Source of the DNA: Streptomyces sp. DH-12
GTDB lineage: Bacteria > Actinomycetota > Actinomycetes > Streptomycetales > Streptomycetaceae
NCBI RefSeq assembly: GCF_002899455.1
Contig: NZ_PPFB01000001.1
Location: forward strand, 7,262,501-7,326,500
Direction of reading: 5' to 3'
Length of the DNA: 64,000 nucleotides
Positions 8,820 to 31,271 of this stretch are shown here, in pieces. The position numbers and the translations under genes were made by a program. Position 1 is the first letter of the stretch. Every line of letters starts with the position of its first letter. Under the pieces are notes generated by a model, which had not been told where the DNA came from, ran no database searches, and saw only the letters and a list, made by a program, of their open reading frames with translations.

Positions 8820-9410
8820 GAGGTCCTCCTGTCCCCTTCGGCTGGTTCTCTTCTCGCATATCCCCGAACGTTCACGACAATCCGGCTCACGGGGTCGCGT
8901 CACAGAAGTTGAGCCAGAGCCCGTGGAAGTGGACGAAGTCACTCCAACGGTGCTCGCTGGATCGGGACATACCGGTGGGCTTGGGCGGCGCTCCCACGCG
9001 TCGGATGAGGGACGGCTTCGGTGCGGGGCCCCCTGGAAGCGGACACGGCCCGTGTCACCCGGCCCTTTTCCTGCGGCAATCTCACCCGCAGGCCACACGC
9101 GCCGAGCACAGCTATGGCCCCGTGTTCCCGGGCCCGGTCCGTCACCCCCGCGGTGGTGGCGGGCCAGGCCTCTTCGTGCGGTCGCACGGTTGGGGGTCCG
9201 CCACAGCTGTCTGAGCCCTACCCTGCCGCGGCGGCGAAGTCATCCTCCGCGCGTGGGCGCGGGTTCACCCACCAGACCTGTCCGGCTCGTGGACAGATGA
9301 TCGTATGACGCGGCCCTGGCCGGGGTAGAGAGGATGTCGGGCGCCTTCCCGCAGGGAAGAGCCCGCTATGCATCCCTGTCGGCCCCGCCGGCAAGACCGA
9401 AGGAAGCAGT
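8820..9410. other. No recognisable gene; promoter regions of flanking genes
   Basis: The left part must hold the promoter of the leftward small membrane protein and the right part the promoter and 5' leader of the cold-shock gene. Short frames on both strands show no family motif. A decayed gene cannot be excluded. Confidence 0.4.
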
Positions 9411-9614
9411 ATGGCCAGCGGCACCGTGAAGTGGTTCAACTCCGAGAAGGGCTTCGGCTTCATCGCCCAGGACGGCGGCGGACCGGACGTCTTCGCCCAC
9501 TACTCCAACATCTCCGGCAACGGCTACCGCGAGCTGGTCGAGGGCGAGCCGGTCACGTTCGACGTCACCCAGGGCCAGAAGGGCCCCCAGGCGGAGAACA
9601 TCGTCCGCGGCTGA
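9411..9614 (+). CDS. Cold-shock protein (CspA family)
   Basis: 67 residues, a single cold-shock domain of usual length. The start MASGTVKWFNSEKGFGFIAQ carries RNP1 (KGFGFI); VFAHYSNI is the RNP2 equivalent (usually VFVHFS). It ends VTFDVTQGQKGPQAENIVRG, the standard finish. It binds single-stranded RNA/DNA and acts as an RNA chaperone in the cytoplasm. RBS GAAGGAAG lies about eight bases before the ATG. It sits 43 bp upstream of the initiator tRNA gene. Confidence 0.95.
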   Translation: MASGTVKWFNSEKGFGFIAQDGGGPDVFAHYSNISGNGYRELVEGEPVTFDVTQGQKGPQAENIVRG

Positions 9615-9657
9615 CCACCGCTGGCCTGCACACCCCCGTGTAGAGTGGTCTCACCGA

Positions 9658-9731
9658 CGCGGGGTGGAGCAGCTCGGTAGCTCGCTGGGCTCATAACCCA
9701 GAGGTCGCAGGTTCAAATCCTGTCCCCGCTA
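9658..9731 (+). tRNA. Initiator tRNA-Met (anticodon CAT)
   Basis: A 74-nt cloverleaf without encoded CCA. The acceptor arm is CGCGGGG with CCCCGC and an unpaired 1:72 position. The anticodon stem has the three G-C pairs (GGGCTCATAACCC) typical of initiators, with anticodon CAT at 9692-9694. The T arm contains GGTTCAAATCC. The mismatch at 1:72 and the GGG/CCC stem distinguish it from elongator tRNA-Met. tRNA genes are common integration sites, but no integrase or 3'-end duplicate was found here. Confidence 0.95.
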
Positions 9732-9736
9732 CGAAA

Positions 9737-9768
9737 GAGAGGGGTTCGGCATCAGCCGGACCCCTCTC
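9737..9768 (+). terminator. Hairpin terminator after tRNA
   Basis: GAGAGGGGTTCGGC and GCCGGACCCCTCTC form a 14-bp stem with one G-T pair and a four-base loop, six bases past the tRNA end. There is no T-run, as is usual for Streptomyces terminators. Confidence 0.8.
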
Positions 9769-10176
9769 GCATTCCTGCGCACGGAGCCGGGCGGGTACAG
9801 CCGCTGCCGAGGGCGGGGACGACGACGAGCACCCCCACCTGGACGAGCTGGACTCCTCCTCCACGGCGAAGGCCGCGTCCCCGCTGCCCGCGAGCAGATC
9901 CGCGACCACCAGCGGCAGCGGGCCGCCGACCACCCCGTACCCGCCCCCGGCCTTCCGCGACCACGGCCAGCAGCAGGCCACCGCGCACCAGCCGCACCGC
10001 CCCCAGGCCCCGGCCGCACGTAGAAGCTCCGTCGTCATGGCCCTCGCGCCGTCCGTCCCGTTCATCGCTCGGGAGGCCCGGACCGGGGAGGGAAAACCCT
10101 GGATCTTCAGACGTTCCGCCGCGTCGTCCCGGCCCGCGACGCGAAGCGGGTCCGCGCCGTGGGCGGTGCGCTGCAA
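9769..10176. other. No supported gene
   Basis: A minus-strand frame runs through here but ends by reading the antisense of the tRNA, so it is an artefact at least in its 3' part. Nothing else shows family motifs. Confidence 0.4.
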
Positions 10177-10650
10177 TCAGCGGGAGGCTTTCTCGGGCCA
10201 CAGCACCCGTACCGGGACGCCGGTGCGTTCGGCGTAGGCGACGACGTCGGCGGTGCCCCCGTAGCCGCGGGCGGGCCGGCCGTCCCACACGGCGAGCAGC
10301 TCGTCGGCGAGGCCGACGAGGATCTCGCTGCCCGCCATGTGGGCGTGTGAGTCGGAGGCGGTCATGCCGGTCTCGTGCACGTCGGCGGCCTGGCCGAGCA
10401 GACGGTCGTAGGCGGGGTGGTGCCAGTGGGGGAGGCTGTCCCGGTACTCGGTGGCGGGGACGACGACCTCGATGCGGCCGCCGTGGTCGAGGACCGCTTC
10501 GGCGAACCAGGCGTCGGGGCCGTCCGCAATGCAGGAGACACCCACCAGCTTGCCCGGGTCGTACTCCTTGACCGCCTGGGACAGCAGTTCACGTACGTGC
10601 TTTTCGACCTCTTCGCTCAGTCCGCGGTGTCCGGTGATCCCTACCCGCAT
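10177..10650 (-). CDS. SLOG/Rossmann-like nucleotide-binding protein
   Basis: 157 residues. The start MRVGITGHRGLSEEVEKHVR has the GITGHR loop of SLOG-superfamily proteins. VGVSCIADGPDAWFAEAVLD and a central IEVVVPATEYRDSLP follow, then ELLAVWDGRPARGYGGTADV, matching the second nucleotide- or ligand-binding loop. SLOG domains sense or make nucleotide-derived ligands. It lies 15 bp downstream of a helix-turn-helix regulator gene on the same strand, a pairing frequent in Streptomyces. The ATG start is supported by GAGAGACG upstream and by the first beta strand beginning immediately. Confidence 0.7.
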   Translation of the reverse strand: MRVGITGHRGLSEEVEKHVRELLSQAVKEYDPGKLVGVSCIADGPDAWFAEAVLDHGGRIEVVVPATEYRDSLPHWHHPAYDRLLGQAADVHETGMTASDSHAHMAGSEILVGLADELLAVWDGRPARGYGGTADVVAYAERTGVPVRVLWPEKASR

Positions 10651-10665
10651 GCCGTCGTCTCTCCT

Positions 10666-11915
10666 TCAGAGGTAGACGCCGTGGAGGCGTTCGTCGAAGT
10701 CCCGCACCACTCGGGGCGGGGACGACAGTGCCAACGATCGGCGCACCGCGCGAGCCCGCTCCACGATCCGCCCGGACCGATACTGCAGGCCCACCTCGAG
10801 TGCCCGCGTGGCGAGGGCGAATGCGCCCTCGACGCGCCCGGACGCCAGCTGCCCGGCAGCAGCATCGAGCAGGAGCAGGACCCGCTGCTTGGCGTGGCCG
10901 GTGGCCAGGGCCTCGGCGTCGCCGCCCAGCACCCAGTCGGGCAGGCCGAGCCAGGCACCGCAGGTGACACGGTGCGCGGCGACCTTCTCGACGGTGAAGG
11001 AGAACACCCACGGCCACGGCGGCGGCGCCTCTTCCTGTCCGGGCAGGGCCCCGGCCGCCGTACGGGAGCGTGTCAGCGCCTTGTCCGCCGACCGCCGATC
11101 GCTCACGGCCGCATGCCCGAGCGCCTCGATACCGGACAGCCACGCGTCGGCGACGACCGGGGCACGCCCGCCCAGCGCACGGCGGGCGCGGCCGGCCAGG
11201 TTGAGGGCTTCGACGCCGTTGCCGGCATGCGCCTCGGACTGCGCGAGCCCACCTGGTAGGCGGTGAGCAGCGGGTCACCCGCGGACCTGGCCGTGTTGAC
11301 GGCGGCCCCGTAACGGGCGCGGGCGGAGCCGTGGTTGCCCATGTCCCAGGCCAGCCACCCGGCAAGACTGGCCGCTTCACTGCCGACGGCGGCCAGCCGC
11401 GTGCGCTGCTCCTCGCCGGCGCTGCGGGCGGTGGTCTGGATGAGCCGCAGGTGCGCCTGCACGACGTCCTCGAGGTCCTGGGAGGGGGTGGAGGCGTCGA
11501 GCCGTCCGTAGGCGGCGGCGGACAGACGCAGAGCAGAGGCCTGACCGCCGGCGCTACCGTCGGCCGGGGTGGTGGGTAAGGCGGCCAGGGCCGGTGCCGC
11601 CGCTGCGGCCACCGCCCCGCCGAGGAAGGCACGTCGGAGCATGTCATCGTCGTCTCTCGCCTGTGACTTCGGCCGGCCGCTGGACAGCCCGACGAGATCG
11701 GGTGTGATGTCCAGGTGCGCGGCGGCCGCCGCCAACACGCCGGTCTGGTAGGTTCCCGTGCCGCGTTTCTCCAGGCGCGAGACGGCCGGCTGCGACAGAC
11801 CCAGCGCCTGTCCCAGCTGGGTCTGGGTCATGCGCCGGTCCTTGCGGACCAGCTCGATGACCCTGCCGTGGTCGCCGCCGCGGGACGCTGCCCGCACTTC
11901 CGCCTCGTGCCGCAC
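10666..11915 (-). pseudogene. XRE-family transcriptional regulator, frameshifted
   Basis: The N-terminal frame (GTG 11915) has a helix-turn-helix: VIELVRKDRRMTQTQLGQAL and LGLSQPAVSRLEKRGTGTY. A TPR-like alpha-helical region follows (EDVVQAHLRLIQTTARSAGE, ASLAGWLAWDMGNHGSARAR). At about 11243-11256, just after LLTAYQVG, the frame shifts. The continuation (QSEAHAGNGVEALNLAGRAR, then PWPWVFSFTVEKVAAHRV and ALEVGLQYRSGRIVERARAV) is intact in another frame to the stop at 10666. Joined, the product would be about 415 residues. A sequencing error would restore it. A SLOG gene follows in the same operon. Confidence 0.75.
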
Positions 11916-11958
11916 GGTGCACCCTCCACGCTACGAGTCCTTGCGGTCCCTGCCGCTC

Positions 11959-12003
11959 ACGCGTATGCACTCCGCGGATACGCGTATGCAGGTGCCGCAT
12001 ACG
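11959..12003. promoter_or_regulatory. Candidate operator repeats upstream of XRE regulator
   Basis: ACGCGTATGCA occurs twice (11959-11969 and 11980-11990), spaced 21 bp or two helical turns, and an inverted partial copy GCATACG lies at 11997-12003. The cluster is 44-88 bp upstream of the regulator start, a plausible autoregulatory site. Binding is inference. Confidence 0.45.
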
Positions 12004-12080
12004 TGATGGTTCCACAGCCCTCAGTGACCGTTGACTGGGAATCGGCAGCAACACCCTTTTTGCTCGTGGGAATTGCCGCC

Positions 12081-12121
12081 GTGCGGGGCGTCCCCGTTCC
12101 CCTGTCGGGGACGCCCCGCAC
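12081..12121. terminator. Perfect 16-bp hairpin
   Basis: GTGCGGGGCGTCCCCG and its exact reverse complement are separated by nine bases. It has the form of a factor-independent terminator, but no gene of sensible orientation ends just before it. It may insulate the regulator promoter region or end an unseen transcript. Confidence 0.55.
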
Positions 12122-12151
12122 CACCGCCGCACCCGCCCACCACGAGGTCCC

Positions 12152-12307
12152 ATGGCCACCGCACACCAGAAAAACCCGAGCACCGACCCGTACGGGCAGC
12201 CCGACCCGCTGTCCCGAAAGGACCGCAGGCGGCGGGTGCGGGAGCCGGCCGGGCGGGACGAAAGGGAGACGGTCATGGTGCGGTGGCCGACGGCCACCGC
12301 ACCATGA
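12152..12307 (+). CDS. Possible small basic protein
   Basis: 51 residues starting MATAHQKNPSTDPYGQPDPL, with GAGG five bases before the ATG. It is rich in Arg (SRKDRRRRVRE) and ends within a long palindrome (12275-12305). No family recognised. Support is only the RBS and sensible composition at the start. Confidence 0.35.
   Translation: MATAHQKNPSTDPYGQPDPLSRKDRRRRVREPAGRDERETVMVRWPTATAP
12275..12305. repeat. Perfect 14-bp inverted repeat
   Basis: ATGGTGCGGTGGCC and its reverse complement flank a GAC loop. It overlaps the end of the possible small ORF and could act as a terminator. Confidence 0.6.
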
Positions 12308-12410
12308 CCGGTCGCACGCTCTGCGGCACCGTGAGATCAGCGAGCTTCACAGGCAGAGTGTGAGCGTGCGCTTCTCGCTGGGCGCCGCTCTCGCAGACGG
12401 GAACGCTGTG

Positions 12411-12644
12411 ATGACCACGACGAGCATGCTGCACACCAGGCACCGGCTCATCGGCCACCTGGTCTACGACACGGTGTCCGCACGAAGCGGTGTGCTGCGG
12501 GCCGTCGCCCCGGACGGCGACGCGCCGAAGCCGGTAGCCTGGCTGATCCCCGTAGGTGGCGGCATCGAGTGGACGACACCGGTGAGAGCGATCGAGCCGG
12601 TCACGGCGCCCACGCAGAGCCGGCCGTCCCCGCAAGGGCGCTGA
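12411..12644 (+). CDS. Small hypothetical protein
   Basis: 77 residues beginning MTTTSMLHTRHRLIGHLVYD. The region HLVYDTVSARSGVLRAVAPD followed by KPVAWLIPVGGGIEWTTPV resembles short Streptomyces proteins of unknown role; I cannot name a family. The gene is followed 27 bp later by another hypothetical gene on the same strand, so the two may be an operon. The RBS is weak (ACGGGAA). Confidence 0.5.
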   Translation: MTTTSMLHTRHRLIGHLVYDTVSARSGVLRAVAPDGDAPKPVAWLIPVGGGIEWTTPVRAIEPVTAPTQSRPSPQGR

Positions 12645-12671
12645 CGACCGGGCCTTGAGGAAAGACGAGTC

Positions 12672-13082
12672 GTGATTCAGTTGGCAGGCGCGTCCCCGCA
12701 GGCGCGGCATCAGGTGTTCGACTGCAAGCTGTGCCCGGGCAAGGGGTCGACGGCGGAGATCGCGGGCGTGGGCGAGTGGATGGCGCGCTGGCAGGTGTGC
12801 CGCTCGTGCGACTTCTGGCTGACGTGCCTGGGCTACCGGGCGCTCGGCGACCAGGACCCCGACGGCCGGCGCGTACTGCGCATCGACGGACGCCACTACA
12901 TGACATGGACCGAAGAACAGGGCAGACCGCCCGGGACCGGATGCACCAGCCGTGTCGACCGCCCGTACGTCCTGCTCGAGGACGAGATCGTACGCAGCGC
13001 GCGCTGGCTGTGGCTGATGGGCACGATCCCCGCCCGGTTCCGGGAACAGCTCCGGGACAACGCCCGCTTCCTCACGCCCTGA
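12672..13082 (+). CDS. Hypothetical Cys-rich protein
   Basis: 136 residues from GTG 12672 (GGAAAGACGAGTC upstream). Paired cysteines (FDCKLCPGKG and VCRSCDFWLTCLGY) suggest a small metal-binding site. The C-terminal half contains DEIVRSARWLWLMGTIPARF. I do not recognise the family; similar small proteins occur next to helix-turn-helix genes in Streptomyces islands. Confidence 0.55.
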   Translation: MIQLAGASPQARHQVFDCKLCPGKGSTAEIAGVGEWMARWQVCRSCDFWLTCLGYRALGDQDPDGRRVLRIDGRHYMTWTEEQGRPPGTGCTSRVDRPYVLLEDEIVRSARWLWLMGTIPARFREQLRDNARFLTP

Positions 13083-13256
13083 CAACGACGGCAGGACCCA
13101 CGCCCACCTGTTTGCCGCGCTCCTCGACGGCGACTGGACGACCGAGGCCGCCGCCCCTGTCCCCCTGGCCTGAATGCCCGCCTCCAGCCGGGCGTGACAC
13201 GGACCCGTATGCTGCGCCAGTCCGCGAACCGCCCGTTGAAGGGAAACGTCCCCACC

Positions 13257-13442
13257 GTGTTCCAGCAGACCCCCGTCTACGACCGCCTCGTCGCCGAACG
13301 CGGCGACATCCCCGTCCAGGTCCGCGGTGAAGCCGACCGGATACACCGCGACCTGGCCCAGGTACTGCGCCAGACCTCCACCTCCCAGCCGAGTGCACCG
13401 CAGAGCGTTTTCGAGCCGAAGACGCTTCCCCGCGCTCTTTAG
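13257..13442 (+). CDS. Small hypothetical protein
   Basis: 61 residues from GTG 13257 with GAAGGGAAAC about nine bases upstream. It begins VFQQTPVYDRLVAERGDIPV and continues VRGEADRIHRDLAQVLRQ, a helical pattern I recall from short Streptomyces proteins of unknown role. The last 20 residues look unrelated to this core, so the 3' end may be altered. Confidence 0.5.
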   Translation: MFQQTPVYDRLVAERGDIPVQVRGEADRIHRDLAQVLRQTSTSQPSAPQSVFEPKTLPRAL

Positions 13443-14223
13443 AGCTTTGGCCGTCGCCGTGCCCCTGCGCCCCGCACTCACGCGCAGCCGAGGTTCCCGC
13501 GACCGGGCGGCCCAGGACATGGACGGCAGCCGGTAGACGGCGTCCTGGCACCGTGCTGTCGCCCCGGCGTTGGCCTTGGCGACGGTATCGCTTCCGCAAG
13601 CAGCGAGGGCGTGAAGGAGAAGGTGCCGTGCTTCCGCCGCCGGGTACGGCTACCGGCCAGGACGGACGGCCTGGACGCCGCTACCCGCATACGCCCTCAG
13701 CGCCCGAAGGAGCAGAAACTCGCGTCCTGTTCCGTCACCGGCTGGCCCGAAAGCTCCGCCACAGCGCGACCACGCACCGTCCCAGACGCCTTCCACCGAT
13801 ACGTGCCCGCGGCGCAGGGACGGGGCCGTGGGGCCGTCGAGCGTGGTCGCCCGCATGCCCGGACCGTGCTGGGGACGCCGCTCCCGGCACATCCTCCGGG
13901 TGATCCCTGTGACGAAGGGCGGTGGGGCATGCCGCCCGGGCTCCTCATCCTGCGCACCGTGGCTCTCCCGCGGTTCCCGGAGGGCGAGCCCGGCACCCAC
14001 CGCTGTCGGGAGGGGACACGGGCGGGGCTTCCGGCAGCCGTCTCCACCTGACGCCACCCCCGGGCAGCCGCGTCCTGCCGGGCAGCCCCGGTCACCGGAC
14101 ACCGCGGAGCGCCAGCCGCCTCCGTCAAGCCCCCGTCCGTGTCCGCCGCTTGGCGCCTCCGACGGGGGGTAGCCGATAGACCTCACGAGGTGAACAAGGC
14201 AAAAGGGCGGAAGGAGACAAGCC
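13443..14223. other. 780 bp without a recognisable gene
   Basis: Overlapping frames on both strands are open by composition, none with motifs or RBS. The last 60 bp should contain the promoter for the gene at 14224. A degenerate gene is possible. Confidence 0.35.
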
Positions 14224-14493
14224 ATGGAAGTGCGCCAGGCGCACGGCGGCAGGGAACTCGGTGATCTCGAACCGGGCACGCGCCAGCGTGGCCAGCTACG
14301 CGCCCGCGTCGCCGACATCGCCTCGACAGCGCTGTGCGTGGTGCTCGCACTGTGGGTGGTGTGGGGCATCGTCGGTGCGGCGCGCGGTGCGGTCGGCTGG
14401 GCGTACAGCGTGGTGGCGTGCGCGCTGCTGGCGATCGCGCTGGCCGCCCGGACGCTGGGCGTACGCCGCAGGAACCTTCGGTCCGGGCGGTAA
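14224..14493 (+). CDS. Small two-helix membrane protein
   Basis: 89 residues with a good RBS (AAGGAG, seven bases before ATG). A hydrophilic N-terminus (MEVRQAHGGRELGDLEPG) precedes two hydrophobic segments, ALCVVLALWVVWGIVGAA and WAYSVVACALLAIALAARTL, and a basic tail RRRNLRSGR. Unknown function. The next (broken) membrane-protein gene starts 10 bp downstream, suggesting an operon. Confidence 0.65.
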   Translation: MEVRQAHGGRELGDLEPGTRQRGQLRARVADIASTALCVVLALWVVWGIVGAARGAVGWAYSVVACALLAIALAARTLGVRRRNLRSGR

Positions 14494-14502
14494 GGGACGG
14501 CG

Positions 14503-15078
14503 ATGGAGCGCATCAACACCTTCCTCGGCCGCCACATGCGGGTCTAGGTGCTGCTCACCGTCCTCGCGGGCTGGGCGGTGATCATGCTGATGTCGCCGGG
14601 CGAGCCGCTCCTCGTGGTCCTCGCGTGAGCCGCGGTGATGTCCGTGGGCGCGGTAGCCGTCCTGCTGGTCCTGCGGGCGAGGGAGAAGCGAGCGGCCCGA
14701 GGCTCGGCCGACCGCCTGGTGATCCTGGACCGGCAGCTGCGCCGGGGAGAGATTCCCTCTTCCCCCGCCGACCGGGAGGCCATGCGGGGCCTGGTGGAGC
14801 AACGGCTGCACCGCACCCGGCGCCGGAAGCCCGCCCTGGTGATGCTCTGCCTGATGTACGCGCTGCTCGTTACCGTGCTGCTCCTCCTGGACAGTGGACG
14901 CGAGGCGCTGGTCCACCTGCCGGCCACCGCGGCCGCCCTCGCCGTGGTCGTCGCCGTCGCCGGTTCGGCGTGGCTGCGCAGGGAGGTGGCCGCGAACGCC
15001 CCGGCCGGTGACGAGACCACGGCCGGCGACAAGGCCCCCTCCGCGCCGGAGCGGGTCGCGCTCGGCCAGGAAGCGTAG
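14503..15078 (+). pseudogene. Membrane-protein gene with two in-frame stops
   Basis: One frame runs from ATG 14503 (MERINTFLGRHMRV) to 15078. It is interrupted by TAG at 14545-14547 and TGA at 14626-14628. Between and after the stops the protein continues sensibly: VLLTVLAGWAVIMLMSPGEP, then AAVMSVGAVAVLLVLRAREK, a soluble stretch RLVILDRQLRRGEIPSSPAD, and further helices ALVMLCLMYALLVTVLLLLD and LPATAAALAVVVAVAGSAWL. Both stops are one transition away from TGG and fall in membrane segments where Trp fits. A shorter product from GTG 14635 is possible. Confidence 0.6.
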
Positions 15079-15109
15079 CCCCCGGCGCGCGTAACCCCAC
15101 AGCGCACCA

Positions 15110-15138
15110 CCGGGCGGCCCCTCGTCGGGGCCGCCCGG
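15110..15138. terminator. Bidirectional hairpin terminator
   Basis: CCGGGCGGCCCC and GGGGCCGCCCGG form a perfect 12-bp stem with a five-base loop. It lies between the convergent pseudogene ending at 15078 and the LuxR remnant ending at 15141. Confidence 0.75.
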
Positions 15139-15140
15139 CC

Positions 15141-15916
15141 TCACAGTGTGGCGGCCGACGGCAACCAGCCGTGCTGCACGGCGAGCGCCCCCGCCTGGAA
15201 ACGGCTGCGCGCACCCAGGCGCTCCATCATGTCGTTGGCCACCCGGCGCGCGGTGCGCGGCGAGGCGCCCAGCCGCTTGGCGACGACTCGTCCGTCATCC
15301 CCCGGTACAGCGAGCGGAGCACCTCGCGCTCCTGCGCACTGAACCCCGACCCGTCACGCCGCCGCACCTCGCCCAGGTCCGCCGCGGCGGCCCAGACGCT
15401 GTCGAACAGCGCGCACAGGGCGGTCAGCGTCCCCTGCCCGGTGAGCACCACCGCCGCCTCGCACGACGCCTCCGCCTGAACGGGGACGACGGCACTCTCC
15501 CGGTCGACGATGACCATCCGCACCGGCAGGGACGGCGCCGTACGGACCTGCCCCCCGCGCTCCGCCAGCCACTCGGCGTACGCCACGGTGTGCGGACTGT
15601 TGCGCACACTGTCCAGGCAGACGGTCCGCATGCGCACCCCGCGGCCCAGCAACTCGGAGTCCAACGGTTCGGCGGCCCGCAGACTCTCCGGCGTGTGCGC
15701 CCCGTTGGGCGCGAAGGTCATGACCTCGGCGCGCACCCGGTGCGTCAGCACCGCGAGCTTCTCCCTGATCTGCTCGACCCCCGTCAGGCGCTCCACGTTC
15801 GGCTGCCGAGCCGGCGCGTCCTGCTCCGCGAACTGCACGATGAGCTGCGCCGCGGCGGCACGCGAGGTCTCCACGCGCTGCTGCTGGGCGGCCAGTTCCG
15901 CCTGCTGCCGGGCCAT
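15141..15916 (-). pseudogene. LuxR-type regulator, N-terminally truncated and frameshifted
   Basis: The remaining protein starts MARQQAELAAQQQRVETSRA and contains RLTGVEQIREKLAVLTHRVR and EVMTFAPNGAHTPESLRAAE, as in Streptomyces regulators with a TrmB-like N-terminus and C-terminal LuxR helix-turn-helix; roughly the first 70 residues of that family are missing. In the HTH the sequence reads FSAQEREVLRSLYRGMTDE, then one base is missing near 15294; the next frame restores VVAKRLGASPRTARR and ends HGWLPSAATL. It sits just left of the NRPS genes and may be a dead pathway regulator. Confidence 0.75.
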
Positions 15917-16272
15917 TCGACGCGCCCGACCGCACGGCGGCCGTCGTCAGCGCGGTCAACGCCGGCCTGGTGTGAGCAGCCGCCGCGGAGGCCGTGACCG
16001 AGAGCGCGCGGACCGGACCGCCACCGGTCACCCGATGCCGTCGGCCACGCAGGCCGTGAACGTCGCGCCGTCGACGGGGCCGCCGGCCGTCGCCGGGCAG
16101 AGGCAGGCGTAGACGACACTCGGACATCCCCGCGTCGGCCTCCGACCTCCCGCTGCCGCCCGCCAGACCCCGCCCCGGCAACCCGGTCTGCGTCCGGTGC
16201 TGCGTCTTCTTCCCTATGGAGCCCCGCCCCGCCGACGGCAGTCTGCTGGAAAACACGGCTTGGAGGCTCACA
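15917..16272. other. Intergenic region upstream of NRPS genes
   Basis: No gene recognised. It should contain the promoter of the NRPS operon. I could not pick out a clear -10/-35 pair. Confidence 0.4.
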
Positions 16273-22566
<6,294 letters not shown>

Positions 22567-22671
22567 CCGCCGAACTCCGCCGCCGAATCCGGACGGCCGC
22601 CCGCCGACGCCCGTCCGGTTCGCCACCCAGCCCGCAGCTCTGCCCCAGACCCTGAGATTCGGAGTGCCCTC

Positions 22672-30005
<7,334 letters not shown>

Positions 30006-30009
<4 letters not shown>

Positions 30010-31235
30010 CCACCCTCGCCCCCGCCCCCACCGAGCGCTACCTCCTCGCCCCCGACCTGGTCGCCGACCCCTACGGCCATCTGGACGCCCTGCGCGAGAG
30101 CGACCCCGTGCAGTGGAGCCCGCTCCACCACGCCTGGCTCGTCACCGGCTACGACGAGGTCATGCGCTGCCTGCGCGACCGCGCCGTCTCCGCCGACCGG
30201 GTCCGCCCCCTGATGGACGCCGTGCCGCAGGGAGCCCGCGAGGACGCCGAGCGCGCCTTCTCCATCCTGTCCCGCTGGATGGTCTTCAACGACCCGCCCC
30301 AGCACCGCCGGCTGCGCCAGGTCTTCCAAGAGGCCTTCGCCGCCCGCGCCGTCGCCCGCTACAGCGCCTTCACCGAGAAGGTCACCCGGGCCGTCCTCAC
30401 CCGCAAAGCCGCTCCCGGCCACAGCGGCGACCTCATGGCCGACGTCGCCAAACCGCTGCCCGCCCTCGTCTTCGCCCGCTGGCTCGGCATCCCGCCCACC
30501 GACGGCCCCTCCTTCTGGTACTGGAACGCCCGCGTCGCCGACCTCGTGCTCGGCACCGCCCAGGAGGAGAGCGAGTACCGGGCCTCCCTCCAGGCACTGG
30601 TGAGCCTGGAGGACTACCTCGGCGCGCTCGTCGAACGGCGGCGCGCCGAGCCCGGCGACGACCTCATCAGCCAGGTCCTCGCCGAGGGCCGCGTCGGCGG
30701 CACCGTCAGCGAGCAGGAGTTCGTCGGCATGCTCACCCAGATGGCTTTCGCCGGCGGGGAGACCACCAGCAACCTCATCGCCAACACCGTCCTGGCCCTG
30801 CACACCCGCCCCGACCAGCTCGCCGCCGTCCGCGCCGAACCGGACCTGGCCCAGGGCGCCGTGGAGGAGACCCTGCGCCTGGACGGGCCGTCGAAGATGT
30901 CCATCCGCACCGCCGCCCAGGACCTCGAACTCGGCGGCCACACCCTGCGCACGGGCGACCGGATCTTCCTCGTCACCGCCGCCGCCAACCGCGACCCCGC
31001 CCGCTTCCCCGACCCGGGCCGCTTCGACGTCACCCGCAGCGGCGCGACCCACCTCGGCTTCGGCTTCGGCGCCCACTTCTGCATCGGCGCCGCGCTCGCC
31101 CGCCTCGTCGCCGTGTGCGCCGTGCGCACACTCGTGTGCGAGCGGCCCGGCCTCGCCCTCGCCGACCCCGCACGGCTCTCCTGGCAGCCGTCCCTGCTCA
31201 ACCGCAGCCTCACCGCCCTGCCCGTCCACTACTGA
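30006..31235 (+). CDS. Cytochrome P450 monooxygenase
   Basis: 409 residues, normal for actinobacterial class I P450s. The I-helix oxygen-binding motif AGGETTS, the K-helix ExxR (EETLR) and the haem loop FGFGAHFCIGAA with Cys359 are present. It has no membrane anchor, so it is soluble and needs ferredoxin partners, which are not encoded nearby. Start overlap (ATGA) with the NRPS stop implies translational coupling. By context it hydroxylates or otherwise oxidises the peptide or an amino-acid precursor; the substrate is not evident. Confidence 0.95.
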
Positions 31236-31271
31236 CCGGACCGCACACGCCCCCCGAAGAGAGGCATTCCC

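Noticed and set aside
9691..10176. Minus-strand ORF of 161 codons ending GTGFEPATSGL
   Set aside because: The ending is the well-known artefact from translating the antisense of a tRNA-Met gene; the rest shows no family motif.
13650..14537. 295-codon minus-strand ORF
   Set aside because: Composition-driven frame overlapping a real plus-strand membrane-protein gene; no motif or RBS.
9658..15000. Integrative element using the tRNA-Met gene as attachment site
   Set aside because: No integrase, excisionase or repeated tRNA 3' end is visible to the right of the tRNA.
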